A stretch of DNA of 64,000 bases from DDH964 sp963763205 (GCA_963763205.1 CAVXNQ010000007.1:1-64000), one strand, 5' to 3'. Counted from the first letter of the stretch, positions 16,226 through 25,532 are shown. Translations and numbers: made by a program. Notes: a model not told the origin generated them from the letters alone.

Positions 16226-17584
16226 ATGAAGACCCGACTGATCAACCTCTATGAAAAGCTGCGTTCCAGCTATTGGTTCCTCCCCGGTCTGATGGCTCTG
16301 GGCGCGGTCGGCCTCACCATCGTCCTCGGCGACATCGACCGCCGCTGGGGGCGTGCCATGGTCCGGGGGTTCGCCTGGCTGGGCGGCAATGAACCGAACG
16401 GGGCGCGGGCCTTCCTGTCTACCGTGGCCGGGGCGATGATCACCGTCACCGGCGTCGTCTTCTCCATCACCATCGTCGCCCTCTCCCTGGCCTCCCAGCA
16501 ATTCGGCCCCCGCCTGCTCAACAGCTTCATGCGCGATCGAGCCAACCAGGTGGTCTTCGGCAGCTTCATCGGCACCTACCTCTACTGCCTGGTGGTGCTG
16601 CGCACCATCCACGGCAGCGGGCCCGAAGGCTTCGTCCCCCAGTTGTCGCTGCTGGTCGGTTTTCTCCTGGCGGTCTTCAGCGTCGCCGTGCTGATTTTCT
16701 TCATCCATCACGTGGCCGATTCGATCCAGGCGATGACGGTCATCGCCAACGTCAGCGGCGACCTGGAACGCGCCATTGGTAGAGACTTTCCCGAGCATGA
16801 CGACGGTATGCCGGCCAACTGGCGGGAGGCGCTGCGGCCCGGTGAACTGCCGGAGGATTTTGATTCCACCGCCCTGCCGGTTGGCGCCCACCGCAGCGGT
16901 TACCTGCAGGCGGTGAATGTCAGCGGCCTGCTGAAGCTGGCCATCGACCACAACCTGCTGCTGCGCCTGGAACTGGGGCCCGGGGACTTCGTGACCCGCG
17001 GGACCCGGCTGGCCTCCGCCTGGTCCGCGGAGCGCGCCCGGCCGGCGGAGCTGGTCGATGCGGTCAACGACGCCTTTATCATTGGCGCCAAGCGCAGCCC
17101 CGAGCAGGATATCGAGCATTTGATCAACCAACTGGTGGAAGTCGCGGTCCGCGCCCTGTCGCCGGGGATCAACGATCCGTTCACGGCCATCAACTGCATC
17201 GACTACCTCGGCTCGGCCCTGAATGAGCTGGCCCGGCGCCGCCTGCCGGCCCCGTGGCACTTCGACGACGAAGACCGGCTGCGGCTGATTACCCGCCCGC
17301 AGACATTCGACGGCGCCCTGGCCGCTGCCGTGGACCAGATTCGCCAGCATGGGCGGCACGACGTCGCGGTCACTATCCGCTTGCTGGAGATGCTTGCCAC
17401 CGTCCTGCCCAGCACCCGCAGCGAAGAGCAGCGCCGCACGCTGGTGCGGCAAGCGGCGATGATCGAACGGGGCGCCCGCGAAGGACTCCCCGCCGAGGAG
17501 GACCGCCGCGACGTGCGGCGCCGCTACCTGGCGGTCTTCGCGACCCTGGAGGAGAATTTCGGGCTCAGCGGCGACCTCGATTGA
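16226..17584 (+). CDS. DUF2254 membrane protein
   Basis: 452 residues, ATG at 16226 after GGAAAGG. It has four membrane segments (about residues 18-40, 70-95, 118-136, 148-172) followed by a soluble C-terminal domain. The stretch TVTGVVFSITIVALSLASQQ and the later ALSPGINDPFTAINCIDYLG are hallmarks of DUF2254 predicted membrane proteins. Function unknown. The C-terminal half, rich in Arg and Glu, is cytoplasmic by the positive-inside rule. Confidence 0.85.
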   Translation: MKTRLINLYEKLRSSYWFLPGLMALGAVGLTIVLGDIDRRWGRAMVRGFAWLGGNEPNGARAFLSTVAGAMITVTGVVFSITIVALSLASQQFGPRLLNSFMRDRANQVVFGSFIGTYLYCLVVLRTIHGSGPEGFVPQLSLLVGFLLAVFSVAVLIFFIHHVADSIQAMTVIANVSGDLERAIGRDFPEHDDGMPANWREALRPGELPEDFDSTALPVGAHRSGYLQAVNVSGLLKLAIDHNLLLRLELGPGDFVTRGTRLASAWSAERARPAELVDAVNDAFIIGAKRSPEQDIEHLINQLVEVAVRALSPGINDPFTAINCIDYLGSALNELARRRLPAPWHFDDEDRLRLITRPQTFDGALAAAVDQIRQHGRHDVAVTIRLLEMLATVLPSTRSEEQRRTLVRQAAMIERGAREGLPAEEDRRDVRRRYLAVFATLEENFGLSGDLD

Positions 17585-17603
17585 GGGCCTTCCCCATGGC
17601 CCG

Positions 17604-17631
17604 TTGCCGAAGCAACCGGAAAAGATAGACT
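17604..17631 (+). promoter_or_regulatory. Predicted promoter of the FMN reductase gene
   Basis: TTGCCG at 17604-17609 and TAGACT at 17626-17631 with a 16-nt spacer, 54 nt upstream of the ATG. Confidence 0.4.
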
Positions 17632-17684
17632 GGGGGAGAAGAAGAGCACCTGTCCTGTTTGCAAACCAATAAGGGGAAAACAAA

Positions 17685-18245
17685 ATGGCATCCAGACTCT
17701 CGATTCTCGGCTTTGCCGGCAGCCTCCGCCAGGGCTCCTTCAACCGCGCCATCCTGCGCGCAGCACAGGAACTGGCTCCCGCCGAGGTCGAACTGAAGAT
17801 CTTCGATCTGGCGGGTATCCCACCCTTCAACCAGGACCTGGAAAAAGACCCGGCTATCCAGGTCAAGGAATTCAAGGCGGCGCTGCGGGCCGCCGACGCC
17901 CTGCTGATCGCCACTCCCGAATACAACTTCTCCATCCCCGGCGTACTGAAAAATGCCCTCGACTGCGCTTCCCGCCCTTACGGCGACAGCGCCCTGGACG
18001 GCAAGCCGGTCGCGCTCATGGGCGCTTCCTCGGGGATGCTGGGAACCGCTCGGGCCCAGTACCACCTGCGCCAATGCTGCGTCTTCCTCAACATGTTCCC
18101 CCTCAACCGCCCCGAGGTGATGGTCCCCCACGCCCATGAAAAGATCGACGCCCAGGGCCGCCTGACCGACGCCGCCACCCGGGAGAAGATCGCCGAACTG
18201 CTCCAGGCGCTGGTTCTCTGGACGCGGCGCCTGCAGGCCGGCTGA
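17685..18245 (+). CDS. NADPH-dependent FMN reductase family (ChrR/YieF-like)
   Basis: 186 residues with a flavodoxin-like fold. The phosphate-binding loop is GSLRQGSFN near residue 11. The conserved PEYNFSIPGVLKNALD near residue 79 and GASSGMLGTARAQYHLRQ near residue 110 match the quinone/chromate reductases that reduce quinones with NAD(P)H through FMN. A cytosolic antioxidant or xenobiotic reductase role is likely. The ATG at 17685 is preceded by AAGGGG. Intact; single-gene unit. Confidence 0.9.
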   Translation: MASRLSILGFAGSLRQGSFNRAILRAAQELAPAEVELKIFDLAGIPPFNQDLEKDPAIQVKEFKAALRAADALLIATPEYNFSIPGVLKNALDCASRPYGDSALDGKPVALMGASSGMLGTARAQYHLRQCCVFLNMFPLNRPEVMVPHAHEKIDAQGRLTDAATREKIAELLQALVLWTRRLQAG

Positions 18246-18346
18246 GCCGGCGCCGGTGCCGCCAGCGAGTGCCCCCCGGGACGTCCCTTCCTGGTAAACT
18301 GACCCTGTAGTTACGGACGGTACTCCCCCTGCCCAGGGAGTTCAGC

Positions 18347-18919
18347 ATGAGCGACACCGAGCATTCCCCCTGGCTGCGCATTCTCGGTCCGGGGCGGGAG
18401 ATCATCCTGCGCTGCGGTCACCTCCCGGTGGTGGTGGCGCCGGCGACGCGCCCCCCCTTTCCGGTGGCGGCGCAGATCGTCGAGGAGGACACCTGGCAGG
18501 TCCTCTCCGCCGCCGTGGTCGTGCGGGAGCCGCCGGAACACCCGCTGCGCCTGCTGGCCGAGCTGGGCGGGGCGCACCCGCTGCCGCCGGGAAGCGTGGT
18601 GGTGCGCGAGGGGGAACCGATGCAATTGCTGGCGGTGATCCACGACCTCGACCAGGTCCCCTCCTGCCGTCCGGCCTGGCTGGCCCAGGCGCTGAACGAA
18701 GTCCTTCGCGAAGGGGCCAGGCGGGGCTTGACCTCCCTCGCCCTGCCGCTGCTGGGGAGCGTCCACGGCGTCCTGTCGCCGTTGCAGAGCGCAGCGATCC
18801 TGGGGGCGGTTCTGCCGGCGACGGCGCATGGCGGCCTGCGGCGAATCTGGCTGGTGGTGCCGGATGGCGAGCGGGAGGCGGTGCTGGAGGTACTGACGGG
18901 AAAGGCGAGTAGCGAGTAG
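18347..18919 (+). CDS. Macro-domain-like hypothetical protein
   Basis: 190 residues, no signal or membrane segment. The central part (LLAVIHDLDQVPSCRPAWLA, then ALNEVLREGARRGLTSLALP, LLGSVHGVLSP) resembles the strand-helix-strand of macro domains, where a helix of the type ALxxAxxxGxxSIAFPxLGTG binds ADP-ribose. The canonical N-terminal NxxN strand is not obvious, so this is a tentative fold guess. The stop codon lies inside the GCGAGTA repeat array at 18904, so the last residues (ASSE) may be encoded by the repeat. Confidence 0.5.
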   Translation: MSDTEHSPWLRILGPGREIILRCGHLPVVVAPATRPPFPVAAQIVEEDTWQVLSAAVVVREPPEHPLRLLAELGGAHPLPPGSVVVREGEPMQLLAVIHDLDQVPSCRPAWLAQALNEVLREGARRGLTSLALPLLGSVHGVLSPLQSAAILGAVLPATAHGGLRRIWLVVPDGEREAVLEVLTGKASSE

Positions 18920-18951
18920 CGAGTAGCGAGGGGGCAGGAGTCAGGGGTCAG
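18904..18951. repeat. Heptamer tandem arrays in a convergent spacer
   Basis: GCGAGTA repeats three to four times in 7-nt register and runs into the 3' end of the macro-like gene. It is followed at about 18936-18951 by a second 7-nt array with a different word (GAGTCAG, GGGTCAG, GGGCTGG). Two unrelated words with the same period lie side by side. Confidence 0.7.
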
Positions 18952-18974
18952 GGGCTGGGTAAACTTACCGCTTA

Positions 18975-19006
18975 AAGCTGGCAGCTGACAGCTTGCCTGT
19001 CAGCTG
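18975..19006. repeat. Third 7-nt word ending in a perfect 10-bp hairpin
   Basis: AGCTGGC, AGCTGAC, AGCTTGC are in 7-nt register. CAGCTGACAG then pairs perfectly with CTGTCAGCTG across a 5-nt loop, overlapping the stop codon of the downstream minus-strand gene. The hairpin could end transcription but lacks a T-run. Confidence 0.6.
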
Positions 19007-21030
19007 AACATGCGCCGGAAAAGGCCCTTCTTCTCCTGCTCGCGGCGTTCCTGGAGGGTGCGCAGACCGCGGCGGGCGAGGCCGTGGCGGGCATCGAGTT
19101 TGAGGGCCTTGTTGAAATCCCCTTCGGCGAGGGTCGCCTGGCCGGCGTCGAGGAGCATCCAGGCCTTGAAGGCGTAGCCGGCGGCGGTGCGCTCCAGGGT
19201 CAGGGCGCGGTTGACCAGTTGCTTGGCTTTCTCCTGCATCGCCCGGCTGTTGGCGTTTCGCGGGTTGCGGTAGATGGCCCAGCCGAGGTGGGCCAGGTAG
19301 TCGCCGTTGCCGGATTCGATGTTGCAGGCATCCTGCAGCGCCTTCTCGGCGTTGTCCCACTCTTCCATCTCGATGAAGACCTTGCCCGACTGGGACTGCA
19401 CCTGGGCTTGAAAGCGGTCGTCCCCCTTCTGGCCGAGGCCGACCCGATCGGAGCCGAGCAGCTCGTCGTAGCGTTCCTTCTTGACCACATCGGAAAGGGT
19501 GTCGTAGGCATTGGCGACCGTCGCCAGGATGTCCTGGACCAGTGCCGCTTCCTCGCCGACCAGGCGCATCAGGATATCGGGACCGAATTCGCGGGTGAGG
19601 GCGAAGTAGCGCTCCTTGACGGTGTCGAAGCTGAAGCGGCCCGCGGAGAGACCAAAAATCTCGTAGTAATTCTTCCCCTGCAGCTCCGCGGCCAGCTGCC
19701 GGATCCTTCCTGCCAGCGCGACGTCGGCCCCCTCGTCGAGGGCCGGGGTCTGCGGCTGCTCCGGCAGCTCCGCGGTCTGCTCCGCCGCGACGACGTCGGC
19801 GAAGCTCTCCAGGGCCTCTTCCGCAGGCGCCGCCTCCGTCTCCAGGCCGGAGACGGCGTTGAACAGGGTCCGCAGCGGGAGGTTGGCGGGACTCGCCGGG
19901 GTCAGCGGTTCGGCGCCGAAGCGGAGCATGCCGAAGGCATGCAGGGTCTGCAGCAGCGGCAGCAGGCTCTGGCGCCGCTCGAGCAGGGCCAGCAGGGTGC
20001 GGGAGCCGTCGAGGCGGGCCAGGGCCTGGCGCTCCTCCTCGTTGAGGGCGAGGAAGTTGATGAAGCGGTAAAAATCGTCGCTGGGGGCGAGGTAATGGTT
20101 GCCCCGCGCCGCGAGCAGGCCGCGCAATCGCTCGCGCGGCAGGCGGCGATGATACCCCTGGTAGATCAGGCTCGGCACGTTGAGGGTGATCACCTGGAGA
20201 AAATCGGGAACCGCCAGGGACTCGCTGCGGGCCGTCACCGGCGGGCGGTCGAAGGCGCTGAGGAGTTCGTTGGCGAGATAGCCGAGTTTTTCTTCGAGCA
20301 GTCCCGGATAGTCGAGGCAGCCGAGTTGAACCAGGGCGGCGTGGCGCGTTGCGCCGGAGTCGGCGTAGAAGGCGTATTCCGCGGCGGAGATGGTGCCGCG
20401 CTGGCGCAGGTAGTCGCCGAAGTTGCGGGCGGTGAAACCGGGGCGCAGGGCTACCGGGGAGCCGTTGAGAAAGGTCAGGGTGTGTTCGCCGTCGGGGTAG
20501 GCCAGACGCAGGTTGCCGCTGAAACGTTCCAGGAAAGCGCGCAGCAGGTGGTCATCGATGGCCACCGGCGTGGTTTCCGGGGCGGGCGGCAGTGCGGCCG
20601 GGGCCGGGGTTGGTGGCGACGGGGTTGCGTCGCCGGCGGTCGGCGCCACCCCCGCTCCGGGGGGCTCCAGGGCAGCCCGCACGGCCTGGAGCAGGGTGGC
20701 GGCCCGAAACGGTTTCTCCAGGTACTGGTCGACGCCGAGGCCGCGAGCCGCCTGGGCGTACTTTTCTCCACGATAGACCCCGCTGGTGATGATCACCGGC
20801 AGCTCCCGGGTCCGGGGGCTCTGGCGCAGCTTCTTGAGCAGTTCGATGCCGTGCAGGCCGGGAAGCTTGAGGTCGAGCAGCAGCAGGTCGGGGGGGGTGC
20901 GTACGATCAGGCCGAGGGCGGTGACCCCGTCGCCGGCGCAGCTGGTCGCAAAGCCGTTGCGTTCGAGCAGGCCGGCAACGGCCGTGGCGACGGACGGGTT
21001 GTCTTCGGCGATCAGGATGCGGATGGCCAT
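19000..21030 (-). CDS. Response regulator-PATAN-DnaJ-TPR multidomain protein
   Basis: 676 residues. Residues 1-120 form a CheY-like receiver with acidic residues Glu9/Asp10, phosphoacceptor Asp53 (LLLLDLKLPG) and the LEKPF lysine. A Pro/Ala linker follows, then a DUF4388/PATAN-like region with the GNLRLAYPDGEHTLTFLNGS pattern. Near residue 460 comes a J-domain-like helix pair (KNYYEIFGLSAGRFSFDTV, then NAYDTLSDVVKKERYDELLG) that lacks a clear HPD, and a TPR-like helical tail ends the protein. It is probably a cytosolic two-component output or scaffold protein. The combination resembles proteins of Geobacter-type bacteria involved in motility or chemosensory output, but the role is inferred. 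Confidence 0.8.
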   Translation of the reverse strand: MAIRILIAEDNPSVATAVAGLLERNGFATSCAGDGVTALGLIVRTPPDLLLLDLKLPGLHGIELLKKLRQSPRTRELPVIITSGVYRGEKYAQAARGLGVDQYLEKPFRAATLLQAVRAALEPPGAGVAPTAGDATPSPPTPAPAALPPAPETTPVAIDDHLLRAFLERFSGNLRLAYPDGEHTLTFLNGSPVALRPGFTARNFGDYLRQRGTISAAEYAFYADSGATRHAALVQLGCLDYPGLLEEKLGYLANELLSAFDRPPVTARSESLAVPDFLQVITLNVPSLIYQGYHRRLPRERLRGLLAARGNHYLAPSDDFYRFINFLALNEEERQALARLDGSRTLLALLERRQSLLPLLQTLHAFGMLRFGAEPLTPASPANLPLRTLFNAVSGLETEAAPAEEALESFADVVAAEQTAELPEQPQTPALDEGADVALAGRIRQLAAELQGKNYYEIFGLSAGRFSFDTVKERYFALTREFGPDILMRLVGEEAALVQDILATVANAYDTLSDVVKKERYDELLGSDRVGLGQKGDDRFQAQVQSQSGKVFIEMEEWDNAEKALQDACNIESGNGDYLAHLGWAIYRNPRNANSRAMQEKAKQLVNRALTLERTAAGYAFKAWMLLDAGQATLAEGDFNKALKLDARHGLARRGLRTLQERREQEKKGLFRRMFS

Positions 21031-21051
21031 GGCCTTGCCGGCTCCTCGGGA

Positions 21052-22044
21052 TCAGCGGTGCAGCTGGTAGCGGCGCACCGCCCGGTTGTGTTCGGCCAGG
21101 GTCGCGGAGAAGAAGTGGCTGCCGTCGCCCCGGGCGACGAAATAGAGATAGTCGACCGCCGCCGGGTGGGCGGCCGCCTCCAGGGCGGCGCTGCCGGGGC
21201 TGGCGATCGGCCCCGGCGGGAGCCCGGCGATGCGGTAGGTGTTGTAGGGCGTCCTCTGCTCCAGGTCGGCGCGGGTCAGGTTGCCGTCGAAGTCGGCGAT
21301 GCCGTAGATTACCGTCGGGTCGGCCTGCAGCGGCATATGGCGGCGCAGGCGATTGTGGAAGACCGCGGCGATCAGCGGCATCTCAGCGGTGCTGCCGGCT
21401 TCTTTTTGCACGATCGATGCCAGCGTGACCAGCTGGTGGAGGTCGAGCCCCTGGGCGCGGGCGCCGCTGAGCATGTCCGGAGTGATCCGGCGCCGGAACT
21501 CGTCGACCATCATCGTCAGGATGCGCCGCGGCGGCGTTCCCGCCGCGAGGCTGTAGGTCTCCGGGAAGAGGTAGCCTTCCAGGCTGGCGGCCGGAATATC
21601 GAGGCTGCGGAGGAAGTCGGCATCGCCGGCCTGGCGCAGGATTTCCCGGCGGTCGGCCAGCCCTTTTTCGTCGAGGCGCGCGGCGATCTCCCGCAGCGTC
21701 CACCCTTCGGGGATGGTCACCGTGGTGCGCACCACGTCGCCGGCCACCAGCCGGTCAAGGACCGCGCCCGGGGTGGCCGGGGCGGAGAAGGCATACCGTC
21801 CGGCCTGCACGCGACCGGCATCACCGCGCCAGCGGGCGAGGAGCTGGAAGGGGCGGTCCCCGGCGACCACTCCGGCCGCGGCGAGGTGGCGGGCGATACT
21901 GGCAAAGGGCTCGCCGTGTCTGATTTCGAGGGTGGTCCCCGCCGGCGGGGTGAGGGGGGTCGTTAGAAAGTGCGCCGTCAGCAGCCCGACGATGAGGGCG
22001 GACAGCAGCAGGACGATGAAGAGGATCTTGGCAGCTCGGGGCAT
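21052..22044 (-). CDS. mltG: Endolytic transglycosylase MltG (YceG-like)
   Basis: 330 residues with one N-terminal membrane anchor (residues 6-26), a LysM-like subdomain and the catalytic YceG domain. Motifs: LEGYLFPETYSL and the catalytic-Glu stretch LASIVQKEAG, followed by the substrate groove sequence ADPTVIYG and YNTYRIAGLPPGPIASPG. MltG cleaves nascent glycan strands inside the periplasm and sets glycan length. It lies upstream of the REC-DnaJ gene with a short gap, in the same direction. Confidence 0.95.
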   Translation of the reverse strand: MPRAAKILFIVLLLSALIVGLLTAHFLTTPLTPPAGTTLEIRHGEPFASIARHLAAAGVVAGDRPFQLLARWRGDAGRVQAGRYAFSAPATPGAVLDRLVAGDVVRTTVTIPEGWTLREIAARLDEKGLADRREILRQAGDADFLRSLDIPAASLEGYLFPETYSLAAGTPPRRILTMMVDEFRRRITPDMLSGARAQGLDLHQLVTLASIVQKEAGSTAEMPLIAAVFHNRLRRHMPLQADPTVIYGIADFDGNLTRADLEQRTPYNTYRIAGLPPGPIASPGSAALEAAAHPAAVDYLYFVARGDGSHFFSATLAEHNRAVRRYQLHR

Positions 22045-22133
22045 GGCCTGGAGATCGGCCCGACGGCCGACGGCAAGGGGTAAGTTCCCGCCAATATAGA
22101 AGTTTTGTCAGGGATCGTCAAGCGGCTCCGGAG

Positions 22134-22723
22134 TCAGGCCTTGAAGCGGTTTTCGGTGCCGGCCCGCAGCCGCGCGATATTGGCCCGGTGGCGGACGATA
22201 ACCATCCCGCCGATGAACAGGCTGGCGGCGAACAGCGGCAGGGAGCGCTCGAGCCCGCCGGCCAGGAAGGGGATCAGCGCGGCGGCGCAGATCGAGGCCA
22301 GCGAGACGTAGCGCCATTTCCAGAGGACGGCGACGAAGAGCAAGAGCGCGAGCAGCACCGCGAGGGGCGAGAGGACGAGGAAGATGCCGAGGGCGGTCGC
22401 CACCCCCTTGCCCCCCTTGAAGCCGAGGTAGACGGGGTAGAGGTGGCCGAGGAAGGTGACGGCGGCGGCGAGCGCCAGCTGCCAGGGGCTCCAGGCCGGC
22501 GGAGTGGGCGACCCACAGCACCGGCAGCAGACCCTTGAGAGCAGTCGCCGACCAGGGTGAGGATGCCGAGGCCGCGGCCGGCGACCCGGTAGACGTTGGT
22601 GGCGCCGATGTTGCCGCTTCCCGACTTGCGCACGTCGCCGACCCCGGCCAGGCGGGTGAGGATCACCCCGCTGGGGATGGCGCCGATCAGGTAGCAGGCG
22701 AGAAGGAGCAGGGCGAAGTTCAC
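22134..22723 (-). CDS. plsY: Acyl-phosphate glycerol-3-phosphate acyltransferase, with two frameshifts
   Basis: PlsY transfers the acyl group from acyl-phosphate to glycerol-3-phosphate, the first step of phospholipid synthesis. The start is GTG at 22723 after GGAGG. The N-terminal frame shows YLIGAIPSGVIL and KSGSGNIGATNVYRV (the glycerol-phosphate site). The frame is lost around 22543-22548 (GLGILTLVGD) and again around 22505-22525. The rest, including LGHLYPVYLGFKGGKGVATALG and the C-terminal membrane segments, continues in a third frame to 22134. The gene is essential in most bacteria, so the indels are probably sequence errors. Confidence 0.9.
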
Positions 22724-23077
22724 GGGGGCCTCCAAAACAGAAAAGCGGCCGGGGCCGCTTTGTCACCGGGAAGGGGGTCCTGGGTGCTGTTGCCCGGTGC
22801 GCAAGTTATGTTCTTAGCATGCGCGGCGGAGGAAAATCAAGAGATTTCACCCTCTACCGGGGCCGCGGGGAGCATCGCCGGCGCTGCGGCCCGTTCTGCT
22901 GGGAACCCACCGCAAGGCCCCGGATTTTTCCTGCAACGGCCATCTGTTTCCACGGAGCCCGGGCGTTTTGCCCAGCAAGGCGTTCTATGTTAAGGTGACC
23001 TCCTGCCCGCCGGTCCCACAACCTTTCCGTCGTTTTGCCTCAGCGGTTGAAGCGGCGACTCCCCAAAGGAGGACGCA

Positions 23078-23842
23078 ATGCCCAGACCTGTCTTTTTCGT
23101 TGCTGCCCTGCTGTTTCTGGTTGCTGCCTGTCCCGCCGGCGCCGATGATCTGGCGGCGGTCAAGAGCCGAGGAGAGCTCTCCTTCGCCATGAGCGGCCAG
23201 TACCCCCCGTTCAATTTCACCGACGAAAACAACCACCTCACCGGCTTTGACGTGGCGATCTGCAAGGCGATCGCCGACGAGATCGGGGTCCGTCCCAAGC
23301 CGGTGACGACGGCCTGGGACGGGATCGTCGCCGGGCTGCTGGCCGGCAAGTACGACCTGATCTGCGGCAGTATGGCCATTACCCCAAAACGTCTGCAGTC
23401 GATCGATTTTTCCGACCCGTATTATCGCTCTGGGGCGCAGCTCTTTGTCGGGCGCAATTCGCAACTCGCCTCCGCCGCGCAGTTGCGGGGCAAGACCGTC
23501 GGGGTGACGCTCGGCACGACCTATGAGGAATGGGTGCGGGCGAACCTGCCAGAAACCAAGATCCGCACCTACAAAGGGGTGCCGGCGATGATCCTCGAGG
23601 TCGTCAATGGCCGGATCGACGGTTTTGTCACCGACCGCATTGTCGGTGCGATCGCCATCGATGAAAAACAGGCTCCCATCAAGCTGGCCGGGCCGCTGCT
23701 CTACGAGGAACGGATGGGGATTGCGCTGCGCAAGGGCAGTCCGGAGCTGAAGCAGGCGATCAATGCGGCTCTCGAAAAGCTCAAGTCCGGGGGCGACTAC
23801 GGAAAAATCAGCCGGCAGTGGCTCAAGATCGATGCCCGGTAG
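23078..23842 (+). CDS. Polar amino acid ABC transporter, periplasmic binding protein
   Basis: 254 residues. A signal peptide (residues 1-22, ends PAGA) is followed by a solute-binding protein family 3 fold: ELSFAMSGQYPPFNFTDENN, GFDVAICKAIADEIG, WDGIVAGLLAGKYDLICGSM and the hinge sequences DFSDPYY and GKTVGVTLGTTYEEWV. These are typical of glutamine, arginine or general polar amino acid binders. The ATG at 23078 follows AAAGGAGG. It forms an operon with the permease and ATPase that follow; the ligand cannot be read from sequence. Confidence 0.92.
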   Translation: MPRPVFFVAALLFLVAACPAGADDLAAVKSRGELSFAMSGQYPPFNFTDENNHLTGFDVAICKAIADEIGVRPKPVTTAWDGIVAGLLAGKYDLICGSMAITPKRLQSIDFSDPYYRSGAQLFVGRNSQLASAAQLRGKTVGVTLGTTYEEWVRANLPETKIRTYKGVPAMILEVVNGRIDGFVTDRIVGAIAIDEKQAPIKLAGPLLYEERMGIALRKGSPELKQAINAALEKLKSGGDYGKISRQWLKIDAR

Positions 23843-23933
23843 GATCCCGCTTTGGTTCGTCCATGGAGGTGCATGGACGGGAAATGCCCATCGGAACACG
23901 CGTCAGCCCATCCCCTCCTGAAGAGCAGCAACC

Positions 23934-24594
23934 ATGGTCCTGGACTGGTCGGTCATAACGCACTATTTTCCGTTTTTGGTCAAGGGCGCCCTGCTCACCC
24001 TGCAGATCTCCCTGGTCTCCTTGACGTTCGGCCTGGTGATCGGCCTGGTGGCGGCACTCAGTGTGCCCTGCAAAAAACCCCCTGCTGCGATGGCCGGCGC
24101 GGTTTTATGTCTGGCTGATCCGCTCCACACCGCTGCTGGTGCAGCTGTTCATCATTTATTTCGGCCTGCCGCAGTTCGGCCTCAATCTCAGCCCCTTCTG
24201 GTCGGGGGTCCTGGCCTTGGCTCTGAATACCGGTGCCTACAATGCGGAAACCATCCGCGCCGGTATCCTCTCGGTTCCGGCCGGCCAGACCGAGGCCGCC
24301 CGGTCGCTGGGCATGGGGCCCGGGTTGACCATGCGCCGCATCATCCTGCCGCAGGCCCTGCGCCTGATCATCCCGCCGCTGGGGAACAATTTCGTGATCC
24401 TGATCAAGGATACCTCGCTGGTTTCGACCATCACCCTGGTGGAGCTGACCCTGACCGCCCAGCGCCTGATCGGCTCCACCTACAAGCCGTTTGAAATGTA
24501 CCTGATGGCGGCCCTTCTCTATGCGGTCCTGACCACCGGCGCCACCCTGCTGCTGCGGCTGCTGGAGAAACGCATGACCTGGGGGCCGGCATGA
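23934..24594 (+). CDS. Polar amino acid ABC transporter permease, one frameshift
   Basis: Family-3 amino acid permease. The N-terminal helix reads FLVKGALLTLQISLVSLTFG, then the frame is lost in the A-run at 24070-24075. Removing one A restores KNPLLRWPARFYVWLIRSTP and the rest to 24594, including the ABC contact loop AARSLGMGPGLTMRRIILPQ (EAA motif). The length is 3n+1, as expected for one extra base. The HisMQ/GlnP-type EAA loop places it with the binding protein and ATPase. Its stop overlaps the ATPase start by 4 nt. Confidence 0.9.
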
Positions 24595-25376
24595 CCCTGG
24601 AAACGGCACTGGCAAACTACTCCGGACCGATGGTCGCCCTGCACGGTCTGCGCAAGCGCTTCGGCAAGCTTGAAGTCCTCAAGGGGATCGATCTTGAGGT
24701 GGCGCGCAGCGAAGTGTTGGTCCTGATCGGTCCCAGCGGTTCCGGCAAGAGCACCCTGCTGCGTTGCGTCAACCAGCTGGAGCAACCGACGGCGGGGGAA
24801 GTCCTGGTTGCCGGTGAGCGGATCAACCGCACGGATCTTTCGCGGCGGGCCTTCCAGCGCCATCTCAACACCGTCCGGACCCACCTGGGCATGGTCTTTC
24901 AACACTTCAACCTCTTCCCGCACAAGACGGTGCTGGAAAACGTCATTGAAGCACCGACCCAGGTCCTCAAGCGGCGGCGTGCCGACGTGGTGCCGGAAGC
25001 TCTGGCCCTGCTTTGCAAGGTCGGTCTCGAACAGAAGGCGGATGCCTATCCCGGCCAGCTCTCCGGCGGCCAGCAGCAGCGGGTCGCCATTGCCCGGGCA
25101 CTGGCCATGCAGCCGTCGGTCATGCTCTTCGATGAAGTCACCAGCGCCCTTGACCCCGAACTGGTCGGCGAGGTGCTGCGGGTCATGGAAGATCTGGCCA
25201 GGGAAGGGATGACCATGATGGTCGTCACCCATGAGATGGGTTTTGCCGAACGGGTCGGCGATCGGGTGATCTTCATGGATGACGGCCAGATCGTTGAGAC
25301 GGCGCCGCCGGCGGAGATCTTTGCCCGTCCCAGAGAGGAACGGACCCGCCGGTTTTTGGCGGATGTGTTGAAGTAG
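24591..25376 (+). CDS. Polar amino acid ABC transporter, ATP-binding protein (GlnQ-like)
   Basis: 261 residues. Walker A GPSGSGKST, Q-loop VFQHFNLFPHKTVLENV, signature LSGGQQQRVAIARALAM, Walker B VMLFDEVTSALDPEL and H-loop VVTHEMGFA are all intact. The Q-loop and the FARPREERTRRFL tail are typical of GlnQ/HisP-type importers. Cytosolic face of the membrane, with the two preceding genes. The ATG overlaps the permease stop. No terminator hairpin follows within 50 nt. Confidence 0.95.
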   Translation: MTLETALANYSGPMVALHGLRKRFGKLEVLKGIDLEVARSEVLVLIGPSGSGKSTLLRCVNQLEQPTAGEVLVAGERINRTDLSRRAFQRHLNTVRTHLGMVFQHFNLFPHKTVLENVIEAPTQVLKRRRADVVPEALALLCKVGLEQKADAYPGQLSGGQQQRVAIARALAMQPSVMLFDEVTSALDPELVGEVLRVMEDLAREGMTMMVVTHEMGFAERVGDRVIFMDDGQIVETAPPAEIFARPREERTRRFLADVLK

Positions 25377-25404
25377 GAACGCTCGGCAAACGGGCCAGAG
25401 CGCC

Positions 25405-25532
25405 AAACTGAAATGCCCACTCCCTGTTCAGGACGTGGGGCTCATCTTTGGAATTCTAACGGGCAAGGATGGGTCCGCGCGAGCGGGTTTAAGCCGCCAT
25501 CCCCCGGCTCCCGATTTGAGGGCACTGGGCTG
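25405..25532 (-). pseudogene. Decayed tRNA-Pro copy with its terminator
   Basis: This stretch aligns almost end to end with the region from the terminator to the tRNA body at 27913-28046. Shared are CCCAC...GTGGGGCT, GAATTCT, ACGG, AAGGATGGGTC and a T-arm/anticodon-arm-like order of bases (GGTTT-AACC context, CCCCC-GCTCCCGA). The acceptor stem and D-arm no longer pair, so it cannot be a working tRNA. It lies in the same orientation as the intact tRNA 2.5 kb away. It could be a duplication remnant or one end of an old insertion. Confidence 0.6.

Noticed and set aside
15761..17935. One 724-residue minus-strand protein over 15761-17935
   Set aside because: Most of it is antisense to the DUF2254 gene; only the last 74 codons from ATG 15985 have a ribosome site and protein-like sequence.
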